From Lithodes maja (taxonomy: Eukaryota > Arthropoda > Malacostraca > Decapoda > Lithodidae): a DNA stretch of 64,000 nt. Shown here in pieces: positions 40,616 through 50,570 of this stretch. Where the stretch lies: assembly GCA_037953745.1 (NCBI GenBank), contig JBAKBP010001589.1, positions 62,001 to 126,000 on the forward strand, written 5' to 3'. The position numbers and the translations under genes were made by a program. Numbering within the stretch: position 1 is the stretch's first letter; each line of letters opens with the position of its first letter. The notes beneath the pieces are model-generated. The model worked only from the letters and a program-made list of their open reading frames with translations. It did not search any database and had not been told where the DNA came from.

Positions 40616-43384
40616 CTAGACCCTCTGCCTTAAAGCTATACATGGTAAGGAAGGTTTGTCTAGAGCAACTGACAAGTATCTAGACAAAAACGTATGATTA
40701 GACGCCCACAACTGAGTGGACGCGATATCTTCCACTGAAAAGTTTTTCAGGAAACGTAAAGAGGCTGCCCATTTGCGTAAATCGTGGGCCCTGCCCACCA
40801 CGCCGGGATTACTCTCTTTAATGACTTCGACCAGAAGAGAGGCTAATCGCCGTTTAAGTAAGCGTTTACCCGTACTTGCTACCCATAAAGCACCTTGGGG
40901 GTTTAGAGGAGCTACTCTCAAATATTTGGTTAGGGCTTGCACTGGACATAGATTATGATGCACCTTTCCCCTTTTTAATGCCGGCACCGTGAACTCCGAA
41001 AACACGTGTGCACTGTGCTCATTCTTGGCTACAAAACCTGGGGAAGGCGCAATGTAAATACATTCGTTAAGTCTACCAAACCTAAGGCAATTGGGTGAGT
41101 TGCTCATCGCCGCCAGCTCAGACACTCTGTTCCCGGTGGCCAAAGCCATAAGGAAAACCGCCTTTTTTAAGAGTAAAGCAAAGTCTGCAGTATTTTGGTA
41201 CAGACGAGAGTGAAGTAAAGACAAAGCTTTGTCGAGAGACCAAGTAGGCATGAGCTGACGGGGAGGTGGGCGAAGTTTAAAACAAGCTCTCATAAAACCT
41301 GTTTCTTCCGCCACCGGTATGGAAAGACCTGTCAGGTCTAAAAAGGGCACTCTAATTGCAGTTAAGTGATTTTTTAAAGTTACCACCGATAAATGTTTCT
41401 GTTCAAACAGATAATTCAAGTAATTGAAAATTAAAGCCACTGACGGCACATTCTGTTCCGTTCTGACAATCCAGGAAGTAAAGGCTTGCCAATGTGAGTG
41501 ATACTGACGTTTCGTAGACTGAGTATATTGATTGATTAATTTATTAGTCACATCTCTACCGTATGGTGCCAGCCACTTGGCCTTCTGAATGTCCATAATG
41601 CAAAAGTCAGCGAGGTCGCTAGGTTGCCAATCGTGTCTAAGTGGAAATACTCGACCGGGAGCGATACCGGGTCCGGGCACCACGTTTTCAATTGCTGGTA
41701 CCACAACTGCACCGGCCACAGGGGCGCGATTAGTGAGACTAAGCCTCGATAATCTCGTAGTTTGTTCACTACGTGGCACATTAGTGACGCATCTGGCGGT
41801 GGAAACAGATAGATGGAGCTCCATCTGTTCCAGTCTGTCACTAGGGCGTCTGGCCCCCCTGCCGGCGTTATCGACCGGCGGGTGAGGTAAAGAGGGAGTT
41901 TGTGAGTCTCCTCGGACGCAAAAAGATCCACTTGTGGATGGTAGAGCTCTGCAATCATTAGGTTGAAAATGGGTTGCTTGAGCTCCCATTCTACTGTTGT
42001 GCTCTGTCTCCGGGACAGAGCGTCTGCCCAGACGTTCGCTACGCCTGGGAGATAAGATGCGTGAAGGTAAATTTCTAGTCTGTTGGCTAGAGTAAAAATC
42101 TCTTCCGACACGTTTAGCAACCCCCTGGACCTCGTTGATCCTTGCTTCTGAATGCAGTGAACCGCATTCAGATTGTCCATTCTGAAGGCCACCGACTTGC
42201 CCCGTAATGCCGGGCCGTGAGCCTGAAGGAAATACAAGGGGACTAGTAATTCTTTTACATTGATGTGAGAGATTTCTAAGTGGGACCAAAGCCCCTGACC
42301 CTGGTGCCCCTGATTTGATTGAAATCCCCAACCTATTGTGCCTGACGCATCCGTGTCTATCCATACCGTTGGTGGAGGAGAAATCCATGACATTATTGAG
42401 TACAACGTTTCCCTCTTTGCCCAGACCGCTAGTAAGGTGTGGATTAATTTCGGGATGGGCCATAATTTTCCCGCCGGTAAGAGCGGGAAATATTTGTTGC
42501 CTTCCAATATTAGTCGTTTTACTTTCAACCGGCCCAACTTGACAGTTAGTTGAATCCAGTTGAGAGAGCCGACCAGAGATTCCCAGACCCTTCGCGTCGT
42601 AGTCAGACTGTGAAGAAACATGAACAGTTTCCTGCGAAACCTGTTGCGATTGTCCACACTCTGACTCAGAGTGAGAGCGGCTGTGTCCCAGACCAGCCCT
42701 ATCCACTGAATTACTCGTGAGGGAACAAGGTTTGACTTTACCAGATTTACCTTGAAGCCTAGAGTTTTGACATGATTTAAAATAATATTGACATGTTTTA
42801 TGCATAAATGTTGTGTCTCTGCCACCACCAGCCAGTCGTCCAGATACCACAACACTCTGATCCCCTGTTTTAACAATGGCATCAGGGCTTGCCGGACTAA
42901 TTTCGTGGATAATCGAGGTGCTAGGTTCAACCCGAACGGCCTCCTTTGAAAAACAAAATTTTGTTGCCTGATCCTTAAGGCCAAAAACCTTTGAAATCTT
43001 TTGTTGACCGATACGTGCCAATAGGCGTCTGTCAGGTCTAGTGAGCACATCCAACCTCCCGGCGGAAGTGTTAGCCTGATTTGGTGCACAGTTAACATTC
43101 TGAAAGATTCGTTGTGAATATGAATGTTCAGGTAAGACAGGTCTACGACCGGCCTCATCTGAACACTGTCCCTTTTGGGAACCAAAAATAGTTTGGACGT
43201 GAATACAGGGTAATTTGGGGGGACCGGGATGATGACATGCTTGACAATCATTTCCTGGACCAGTGACTCCACCTCTAAAGAAACAACATTCGCCGTTGTC
43301 GGCTGACGTAAGCGAGGTCGCCGGAGCCACCGCCAAGTGATGCCTTTGCGAGCCACCATCCGTGCCCAAGTGTTTAATGGCCAT
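40616..43384 (-). CDS. Tyrosine recombinase of DIRS-2 (long frame overlapping RT)
   Basis: The frame is open from 43423; the first ATG is at 43384. The recombinase domain is the C-terminal 330 or so residues: an SAM-like N-terminal part (INQYTQSTKRQYHSHWQAF, FNYLNYLFEQKHLSVVTLK) and the catalytic part with GNRVSELAA (Arg near 41127), HDLRKWA (His-x-x-Arg near 40786) and LSRYLS (Tyr nucleophile near 40677). It would cut and join the circular DNA copy. The first 580 codons read through the RT/RNase H gene in another frame and have no recognisable domain. The true start is unknown; internal initiation or frameshifting is possible. Confidence 0.88.
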   Translation of the reverse strand: MAIKHLGTDGGSQRHHLAVAPATSLTSADNGECCFFRGGVTGPGNDCQACHHPGPPKLPCIHVQTIFGSQKGQCSDEAGRRPVLPEHSYSQRIFQNVNCAPNQANTSAGRLDVLTRPDRRLLARIGQQKISKVFGLKDQATKFCFSKEAVRVEPSTSIIHEISPASPDAIVKTGDQSVVVSGRLAGGGRDTTFMHKTCQYYFKSCQNSRLQGKSGKVKPCSLTSNSVDRAGLGHSRSHSESECGQSQQVSQETVHVSSQSDYDAKGLGISGRLSQLDSTNCQVGPVESKTTNIGRQQIFPALTGGKIMAHPEINPHLTSGLGKEGNVVLNNVMDFSSTNGMDRHGCVRHNRLGISIKSGAPGSGALVPLRNLSHQCKRITSPLVFPSGSRPGITGQVGGLQNGQSECGSLHSEARINEVQGVAKRVGRDFYSSQQTRNLPSRILSPRRSERLGRRSVPETEHNSRMGAQATHFQPNDCRALPSTSGSFCVRGDSQTPSLPHPPVDNAGRGARRPSDRLEQMELHLSVSTARCVTNVPRSEQTTRLSRLSLTNRAPVAGAVVVPAIENVVPGPGIAPGRVFPLRHDWQPSDLADFCIMDIQKAKWLAPYGRDVTNKLINQYTQSTKRQYHSHWQAFTSWIVRTEQNVPSVALIFNYLNYLFEQKHLSVVTLKNHLTAIRVPFLDLTGLSIPVAEETGFMRACFKLRPPPRQLMPTWSLDKALSLLHSRLYQNTADFALLLKKAVFLMALATGNRVSELAAMSNSPNCLRFGRLNECIYIAPSPGFVAKNEHSAHVFSEFTVPALKRGKVHHNLCPVQALTKYLRVAPLNPQGALWVASTGKRLLKRRLASLLVEVIKESNPGVVGRAHDLRKWAASLRFLKNFSVEDIASTQLWASNHTFLSRYLSVALDKPSLPCIALRQRV
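41548..43359 (-). CDS. Reverse transcriptase / RNase H of DIRS-2
   Basis: 603 codons from ATG 43359, uninterrupted. RT: VPPNYPVFTSKLFLVPKR (residues 46-63), MRPVVDLSYLN (68-78), CSLDLTDAYWHV (105-116, first Asp), PFGLNLAPR (141-149) and YLDDWL (172-177, catalytic pair). RNase H: WIDTDASGTIGWGF (333-346), NVKELLVPL (367-375), FRMDN (392-396) and WADALSR (444-450). Residues 476-556 (VDLFASEE, YLFPPPDAS, IAPLWP) match the block after RNase H in many DIRS elements, often described as a Dam-like methyltransferase remnant; the clear DPPY-type motif is not visible. It lies 132 bases after ORF1 in a different frame. Confidence 0.93.
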   Translation of the reverse strand: MVARKGITWRWLRRPRLRQPTTANVVSLEVESLVQEMIVKHVIIPVPPNYPVFTSKLFLVPKRDSVQMRPVVDLSYLNIHIHNESFRMLTVHQIRLTLPPGGWMCSLDLTDAYWHVSVNKRFQRFLALRIRQQNFVFQRRPFGLNLAPRLSTKLVRQALMPLLKQGIRVLWYLDDWLVVAETQHLCIKHVNIILNHVKTLGFKVNLVKSNLVPSRVIQWIGLVWDTAALTLSQSVDNRNRFRRKLFMFLHSLTTTRRVWESLVGSLNWIQLTVKLGRLKVKRLILEGNKYFPLLPAGKLWPIPKLIHTLLAVWAKRETLYSIMSWISPPPTVWIDTDASGTIGWGFQSNQGHQGQGLWSHLEISHINVKELLVPLYFLQAHGPALRGKSVAFRMDNLNAVHCIQKQGSTRSRGLLNVSEEIFTLANRLEIYLHASYLPGVANVWADALSRRQSTTVEWELKQPIFNLMIAELYHPQVDLFASEETHKLPLYLTRRSITPAGGPDALVTDWNRWSSIYLFPPPDASLMCHVVNKLRDYRGLVSLIAPLWPVQLWYQQLKTWCPDPVSLPVEYFHLDTIGNLATSLTFALWTFRRPSGWHHTVEM

Positions 43385-43490
43385 GCCTGGTGACACGTTC
43401 GGAACGACCCAGTTAGCAGACAAGGGTTCGCCGGCTGTACTACCCTCGGGTCCTCCGGCCTTAAAGTTGGCCCCGGGAGTGAGAGAGACT

Positions 43491-46400
43491 TTAGTTTTTT
43501 GATGGTGGGGTTGATGGTGCTGGACGCTTCGCCGGCTGGCTGGTGCTGGCCGATGACTGGCCCTGACCTGGCTTATGCTGGCCGCGTCCTCTCTGACCTG
43601 AAAACCTACCCTGTTTATGCCTGTACTGACCTTGGGAAGATTTAGGCGGAAAAAAGGGTTTAGATCCCCCTGGCTGAGCTTTAGTAGTTGGCCTGGGTTT
43701 GGGAAAGGTAAATGTAGGTTTCTTAGAAGGGGCGGGACTGTGCTTAAAAGCCTGTGCCATATTGAACACCGTTCTCCACACTTCAGGGGACATTAGAGAG
43801 GGAGTAAGCACTGGTGACATGACCACCTGATTCGCAATGCGATCAGGTAGCTTGCGAACTAAAGACATTCTGAGATCTTGTCTTGCTCGTACCGCCTCAA
43901 GCAAGGCGGTGCGTATGTCACCCAAGGATTGGATTGACGACTGGAGGAGCAGTCGCCGGGACAATTCAACTGATCTTCTGGCATCCGCATCTGCGATTGC
44001 CTGAGTAGACCTTAGTAAAGACTTAGCCACCTGTTGAGACACTATATATTGGGAGAACAGGCAAAAAGCTTTCCCCCTGAGCCTAAATTCTCTGTCTAGG
44101 TGAGTAGGGGTAGGGGTGGTGAAAGGGTCTTTCAGCTCACAAAGATTAATTTTAGGGGCAGCTAGGAAAGAAAACAAAGCTGACGGGACTCCGCCTGCAG
44201 ACCCTACAGGCATGGAGAACCACGAATGAGTATCTTGAGGGATCTGATGGGAAGATTTCGAAGTAAATGTCGTTGCAAAGTTTTGAGCCTCTATTTCCCA
44301 ATCTACCCAAGGTCCTGGACCCAACTGCCCCACCTTCAGAACAGGATTAGCTGCTTCGTCTGTGACGGTCTGTAAATCAAGTTCAGGAGTGAGAGCTGAC
44401 AAAGTCTTAATATCGTTAAACCCATCCAGCTTAGACCAGTCTGAAAATAGCTTTGAAGCTGAGGCAGGGGGTAAAGCTGGTTTAGTAGCATACACAAAGT
44501 AGTCCTGGTGATAATAACTAGGTATAGCCTTAATGTTTACATCTAGTACATTTCCCAAATTATCCAAGGCCCTTAATTTCTTTGATTTGTTGCCTTGGAT
44601 GACCCACTCACTCGGTACTGGGAGCTCCCCTGACAAGGTAGGCTGGGCCAACTCTGGTTTAGTGGGGGTCAAAAGGACCCAAGACTCGTCTGGTCCATAA
44701 AGCAAGGGCATAGCTACCTTTCTAACAGGTGCTTTGTCTAGAGGGGGTGGATTAACATCCGTGATGACCCTGACATTGGAAGTTGTTAATGCCGCCGTAG
44801 CAGGCTTGGTAGCTACCGATGTTGACATAGTGGGAGGGTTAGGGATCTTAGATAAGACAGCCGAAGTCATCAGAGGCCGTACCGTAGCACTTGTCGTGGG
44901 AGCCCCCAAGTCCAACGTGGGGGCCTCCTGTTGTTGGCCAAAAAATCTAGATAAAGCCTGAGTAAGCAGCCCATTAATTTCTTGCGCAGTAACAAATTGA
45001 TTTGAAGATGAACTTACAGGTGAATCATTAATATCCTGTGCGGCGTCTAAGCCTGAGCCTGACTCTTGCCCTTCCATTTCCGAAATTATTGAAACTTCGT
45101 CTTTCTCTTCCTGAGAAGATCCCTCCGAAGCCGGGGTACCTTGCTGCCAAGACAAGTCAGGAATAGAGGATGGGATCGCCGCGTCCCTGTGGACATCAGC
45201 TACTGTGTGACTCGTTTGAGTCGAACGTGGGTGGTCGGGCCCTGGTTGAGCAAAACGCCAGACCCCGAGGCCTTGGCCTACACTTTCTTGAGAGTCAGAC
45301 ACATTATCCCGATTTGAACCCCCCGAATTTTCTAATTCCAGGGTCAAAATATTTATGGGTAAATCCTCTTTAACCCGTCCAGCCCCAGCGACGCGTCTGA
45401 CGCGTCGGCGATGTATGTAACGCACAGCCCCAGAGACGCGCCTGACGCGTCACCCTAATTGCGCCGACCGTAACCTCAGGTGTAGCCACTCAAGAGGGCT
45501 CAGATTTGTATGGGAACTGTATACGTATCCCACGCAACCGTGCCGATGGTTGAAAACTCTCAAAGTCCACGTGCGTGCGCGCGAGCGCGCAATAACCTGG
45601 TTTTTGGGGAAAATTGCCTTCAATTTTTTACTCTTATAAAATCCGTTTTCGGGGGCTCTGTAGGACCATTTTTTAAGCTTTTTGAGCGGTTTTTCGTGGT
45701 TTTTCCTTCATTCCTAACCCATTCGCTATTGTTTCTGGAATAAAACCATTTTTTGAAAACCGGCCGGGTTCTGGTGCGCAAACATTACAAAACTAGCCGG
45801 GGCTCCACGGGTTAAGGACAGGCACCTCACTGGACCCCTGAGACCTAACACAAACTCTGTCTGGGGTAGAGGTATGAAGAGAGGTACTAGGAACTTGTGA
45901 ATGTAGGGAGGACTTCTTTTTATGTGAATCCTTTTTGGAGGATTTATGGCTACGATGTGATCGTGAACTACTCTTAGATTTCGAGGAATCATCGCCGTGA
46001 CCACTGGTGGAACTTTCCGTCCTACTCTTCTTACTCGCCGGTGAAGAGGCAAGACTAGATGACTGTTGTCTGAGAGGTGACCTGGACCGAGATCTCGCCC
46101 GAGATGATGAGGCGGATGCCGGAGGTGTAGGCTCTCGTGGACATTTGGGTGTAGCCGCAGAGGATACCGAACCCTGACCAGTCTCCGCCGGTGCATGACT
46201 CGTGACTCTAGAGGAACGTTTAGGGGGAGGGTGTTCAAACAATAACTTATCCCACAGAGGGACGTTATCACATTGAAGTGATTTATGAGCAACAATCGTA
46301 GTGTATGCTGACATCTGTTGCATTACTTCTCGTAACGCTACTGCTGCGGTCTTATCATTATCGCAAAGGACTTTTATCGCTAATTGGGAGCAAAAAGAAC

Positions 46401-46536
46401 AATTACGCATAACCCACAGACCCCTTGAACGGTCTAGACATTTAACACACCTTATGCAAAGGGTATGCGCAAAAAGAGGGATACCAGCACAAGCAGGGGT
46501 AGTGCATAAAGCAAAGACTGGGGCCACAGTAGCCAT
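43491..46536 (-). pseudogene. ORF1 (gag-like) of DIRS-2, split by a TTAA element
   Basis: Starts at ATG 46536 (MATVAPVF). Seven cysteines at residues 11, 16, 27, 30, 33, 46 and 49 suggest a zinc-binding N-terminus. A Ser/Arg-rich region follows (about 140-215). The middle shows ELPVPSEWVIQGNKSKKL and ASASKLFSDWSKLDGFND, then FRLRGKAFCLFSQYIV and IRTALLEAVRARQDLRMSL. The C-terminus is basic, Gly/Gln/Pro-rich and may bind RNA. The insertion plus duplicated TTAA is 442 bases; without it the two halves are in one frame of 868 codons including the stop, so this is the only lesion I see. Confidence 0.88.
45374..45811. mobile_element. TTAA-flanked inverted-repeat element 4 (piggyBac-like)
   Basis: 438 bp, TTAA at 45370-45373 and 45812-45815. 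Ends CCCGTCCAGCCCCAGC and, inverted, CCCGTGGAGCCCCGGC. DIRS-1 at 5648-5656 preserves the empty site with a single TTAA. The left interior has repeated GACGCGTC palindromes (45393-45450). No transposase. Confidence 0.92.
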
Positions 46537-48628
46537 GACAGAGACTGGTGTGGGAACTACCGCCGGGTCTGTATTGGTCCGCCGGAGCCCAGCTCTGGAA
46601 AAAAAGAAAATTTCCAGGAATTAATGCTCATAAGGTTAATCCAACATGTTCGCACACAAGTGTTAATAGCCCACCGGATAACGAGATGTGATGACACAAC
46701 GAACACAGCTCGCTATGCGGCGGGGTTTCAGAATATCTAAACAAATCTTTTGAAGAAAGTGAAGAATACCCTCTGACATAAAATCGGTCCAGCATGGCGA
46801 TTATAGTCTTTCTGGTGGTGACTGTCTCAAGATTCAATAATGGAACAAAAACAACCCCCCATAAAGACGCCGGCCCTTGAAATATTTTTTGTATAATAAC
46901 ACAGGGCAGGCTGACACGAGATCTGATTTCTAACGAATTGTCACAAAAAGATCGCCGTAAAAAAGAAGGCGGCGATACCTAAATGTATCACTGAATTAAG
47001 TAGTTAAATCGAAAATGAATTTTGAAAATTCCTGATTTCCTCCAAGTAGGAGCACCCGCCGGGTGTGAAAAAACGATTTTTTAACTCTAATTGAACCTTC
47101 AATTGCCGTAAAAAATAAAGGCGGCGATACAAACAGTATTGCTTAAGAATGGAATGGTTAATTCACTGAATGACTTAATAGATTATCCCACCCTTCCAAG
47201 GTACACCCGCCGGGTGAGATGTCAAACGTTAACCCCATAAGTTCCTGTCCCCGCATCTTTGTAAAAGATCGCCGGGTAGGAAAGCCCTGAACAACAGCTA
47301 GGTTTTTCATGTGGTTTTTGTAAAACCTGGTAGAAAAACTACATAACGTATGTTCGCAAGAACAAAGTTTTATAGATGGGAACAGCCAGTCCGCCGGGAA
47401 ACAAAAAGGGCCTGAAACCAGGTACCAACAGAGACGCAGTCCTGGAGAGCCACAGACACCTCATTGCCGGGGACACAACCTGTGTTAAAAACCACGTGTG
47501 GCCTAACACGGCTCTCGGCCGGGTTTTCTCATGGTGAAACCGAGAAAAAACCCGCCGGAAGGACACCCACCCCGATCAGACACCATCTGAACGTACACTG
47601 TACACGAAGGAAGCCACGCACGACTAACCTAAGAATACAATAATAATCCGTTCCCTGGAATTAGCCAATACACAACTAAACCAGGAAACAAACATAGTCC
47701 GAGGAATTAGCCAATACACAACTAAAACCCGGACACACATGGCACAGTAGGGTATATTTATACATAATAACCAATAACACTTGTACATGTGGCAAAACTA
47801 CGAGCGGCTGGCTAGGCCTAAGTAGACGGAATAGGAAAAGTTGAAATATACACAAAACACTGGGAATATCACAACAGGAACCATCGCCAACACACCACTG
47901 TAGAAAAACTTCCGACAAAGGGAAGACTGACTCGGAACCCAGAAAAAAAACTTCACTAAGTGAAGAAAATAACGCAGGGAACGTCAGAAGCAAAGCTTGC
48001 CTCATCAGAAAGATAAAAGGCAGCAATATTAACGCGTAATGAAAGCCGCCTGCACCACAAGCTAACTAACTGTGAAAAAGTTCACATGTCCACAACAGGA
48101 CCACGAGGGTACGTCCGAAATAGACGCCCCAAACACACGACTCCAAATACACTGCACTGCGGGCAACCAGCCCAGGACACTCCTGCTACGCATATCCTAA
48201 CCTTACTCGATACATCCCGGAGTAAACAAATGAGAAAAAACTCACTAGGGACGCAACAAATGCGGAACCAGCGGAGCGTGGGGAGACACGTCCGGGCAGG
48301 CTGAGCGCAGAGCAGAGAAGGAGGAATGACGCCTGAATCAGCGTCTGGTCAGAGATCCACACAAGTACATCCACGATATGATGGAAAGCTTATTAGATAG
48401 TTATTCTTATTTTCTTTTTCTTTTTATTTTTTACGAAGTTTTTTCGTAGTGAGAACCCAATTCATAATGACTGAAGCCATGAGTGAGGTCGCGTGCGCTC
48501 ATGATGAAGGCTCCTCAGTTTTTTAAATGCTCTGCGCGGTAGATTCAAACTACGGCGGATTAGTGTTTGAAGAGGATGCCTTATGTAATAGGCATGTTCG
48601 TCAATGATGGAGGGGGCCACTAATAAAT
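46537..48628 (-). other. DIRS-2 5' leader and terminal repeat
   Basis: About 2.1 kb, matching the DIRS-1 leader nearly throughout, including the tandem GGCGAT/ATCGCC hairpins and CACCCGCCGGGTG palindromes (about 46945-47220). A pyrimidine tract ending CCAG lies about 55-60 bases before the ORF1 ATG and resembles a splice acceptor. The outer 300 bases are the terminal repeat. Confidence 0.7.
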
Positions 48629-48952
48629 ATGTGTGTGTGTAAGTGTTGGTGTTGTCCGGTGGAAGTATATGTGTGTGTGTAAGTGTTGGTGTTGTCCGGT
48701 GGAAGTATATGTGTGTGTGTAAGTGTTGGTGTTGTCCGGTGGAAGTATATGTGTGTGTGTAAGTGTTGGTGTTGTCCGGTGGAAGTATATGTGTGTGTGT
48801 AAGTGTTGGTGTTGTCCGGTGGAAGTATATGTGTGTGTGTAAGTGTTGGTGTTGTCCGGTGGAAGTATATGTGTGTGTGTAAGTGTTGGTGTTGTCCGGT
48901 GGAAGTATATGTGTGTGTGTAAGTGTTGGTGTTGTCCGGTGGAAGTATATGT
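48629..48952. repeat. Minisatellite: 40-bp unit, 8 copies
   Basis: The unit reads GGAAGTATATGTGTGTGTGT then AAGTGTTGGTGTTGTCCGGT. Units end at 48660 and every 40 bases to 48940, with hardly any differences. It starts at the DIRS-2 boundary and continues, on the minus strand, the 3' end of LINE-E. Confidence 0.93.
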
Positions 48953-48955
48953 CTA

Positions 48956-50537
48956 TGCTGTTTATCGTGCAACAACTTAAGGCTGTCTTCTTCAAACTTC
49001 TTTCTTCGTCTCTCTTCCAATGATTCCAAATTTAATAACTCCAAAGCAGACTCGTAATTTATATAACTAGGTCCTAATGAAATTCTACAGAATCTTTTTT
49101 GTATTCTCTCAATATAATTTACTTCTGCGTGTGTGAGTGACGAACACCAAACCGTCATGCATATTCAAGTACAGGCCTAATATAACAACAATAATAATTC
49201 TTTAAATCAGACAAATTAGCCTTAAAAAGTTTACTAACTGCAAAAATTCGTTTACTTGCACGCGAGACAATATACTTGGTGTTCGCCTTCCACTGAAGGT
49301 TACTCGAAATAATAACACACAACAGCTTCATCTCATTAACAAATGGAACAGATTCATTACCTAAACTAACAGCATTTACATTTGTCTTAATTTTCTGAAA
49401 GTCCACTAACATTAATTTCGACTTACTTCCATTTATTTTCATGTTGTTCTCGTTAGACCAATGATCGATCTTATTGGCTTGCTCCTGACATTTTGGTATA
49501 TGTGTACTGTTTTATGCACAAGCAAAAGTAATGTCATCCACGAATTTACACTGAACATCTTCATCCAAACCGGCACTATTTATATGATTATTAAAAATAC
49601 GAGGTCCCAGTACGGTACCCTGCGGAACATCACATGTAGTGGTGTGCTCCTCAGAGGTAGCACCACTATAACGTACAACCTGACCACGAGATGTAAGGAA
49701 AGAAGACATCCAAGGAACTAGTTCAGGTCTCATGCCATTATGAAGTAAATGTCTCATTGCTATTGTGTTGTCTACTCAGTCAAATGCTTTTGAAAAATCA
49801 ATGCTAAGCAAAGCTACACATTCTCCCCTAATGTCAGTCGTTTTATAAAGAAAATTCATTAAGTACAATAAATAATGGGTGGTAGAAGTATTTTTCCGAT
49901 TACCAAACTGATATGGATCAAGGTTTACCTGTGTGTCATCACGCACCCAAGATGCAACAAACTTCTCGGCAAGACGTGCAAAAATTGATGTTATAGTCAC
50001 TGGTCGAAGATCATTACAAGTTTCGGGTTTGGGAATCTTGGGCAAGGGAGTGATGAAGCCACGTTTCCAAAGGGGAGGTACGATCCCTGAACTGAATGAC
50101 GAATTAATGATGCTAGCAATAGGAGAAGCAAACTCATATGCAAATGATTTGATAATACGAAGTGGGGGATCAAAGGGGGTTACAGATTTGTTTGCATTTA
50201 TCTCACACAGTTTTTCATACACTTGGTAGGGCTCAACAGAAGGTAAAGGTGGTAAATTATCCACAGGCTCAGGTAATCTTGACTGGTCTAAGGGGGGTAG
50301 ACTTTGGCAGATTGTTGAAAAATGATCATTTATGGTATTTGCAGCTTGGTTAGGGTCTTTGTCAATAAGAAAATGAAATTTACGCTGTGAGTTGTCTCCT
50401 GTTAACTTACTAATTACTCTGTACCATTCACTTGGCTTTGTTTTACGCAAATCTGACACGTTTGACTTGAAATACTGTTGTTTAGCTTTCTTTATTTCCC
50501 GAATTGCTTTATTCCTATAATGTCTAAATAAAACCAT
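48956..50537 (-). pseudogene. Reverse transcriptase of LINE-E, broken
   Basis: The piece 49776-50537 has AIREIKKAKQQYFKSNVSDL, WKRGFITPLPKIPKPETCND, LRPVTITSIFARLAEKFV, DPYQFGNRKNTSTTHYLL and LLSIDFSKAFD (first Asp). A stop near 49775 follows. The piece 49512-49757 has DVPQGTVLGPRIFNNHINS and the catalytic CKFVDDITFA near 49530. Downstream, 49155-49442 and 48956-49158 give INGSKSKLMLVDF, CYIRPVLEYA, VWCSSLTHAEVNYIERIQKR and LLNLESLEERRRKKF. Confidence 0.82.
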
Positions 50538-50570
50538 GTTACCACTGTTAAAATTACTTTGACGTAGAGA

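Larger units (their letters stand above)
39519..48628 (-). mobile_element. DIRS-2: DIRS-type tyrosine-recombinase retrotransposon, best preserved
   Basis: Complete from its 5' end (48628, ATTTATTAGTGGCC on minus) to its 3' end (39519, after GTCAAACCTATAG). Inverted terminal repeats are at 48318-48625 and 39575-39870. An internal complementary region is at about 39880-40060. Genes on minus: ORF1 46536-43491, RT/RNase H 43359-41548, recombinase ending 40616. One TTAA insertion (45374-45811) lies in ORF1. There is no integrase or protease, consistent with DIRS biology, where a tyrosine recombinase inserts a circular cDNA. Confidence 0.95.

Noticed and set aside
48629..48952. Open frames of 177-185 codons across the 40-bp repeat
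   Set aside because: A 40-bp repeat is open in several frames by chance; the His/Thr repeats have no protein features.
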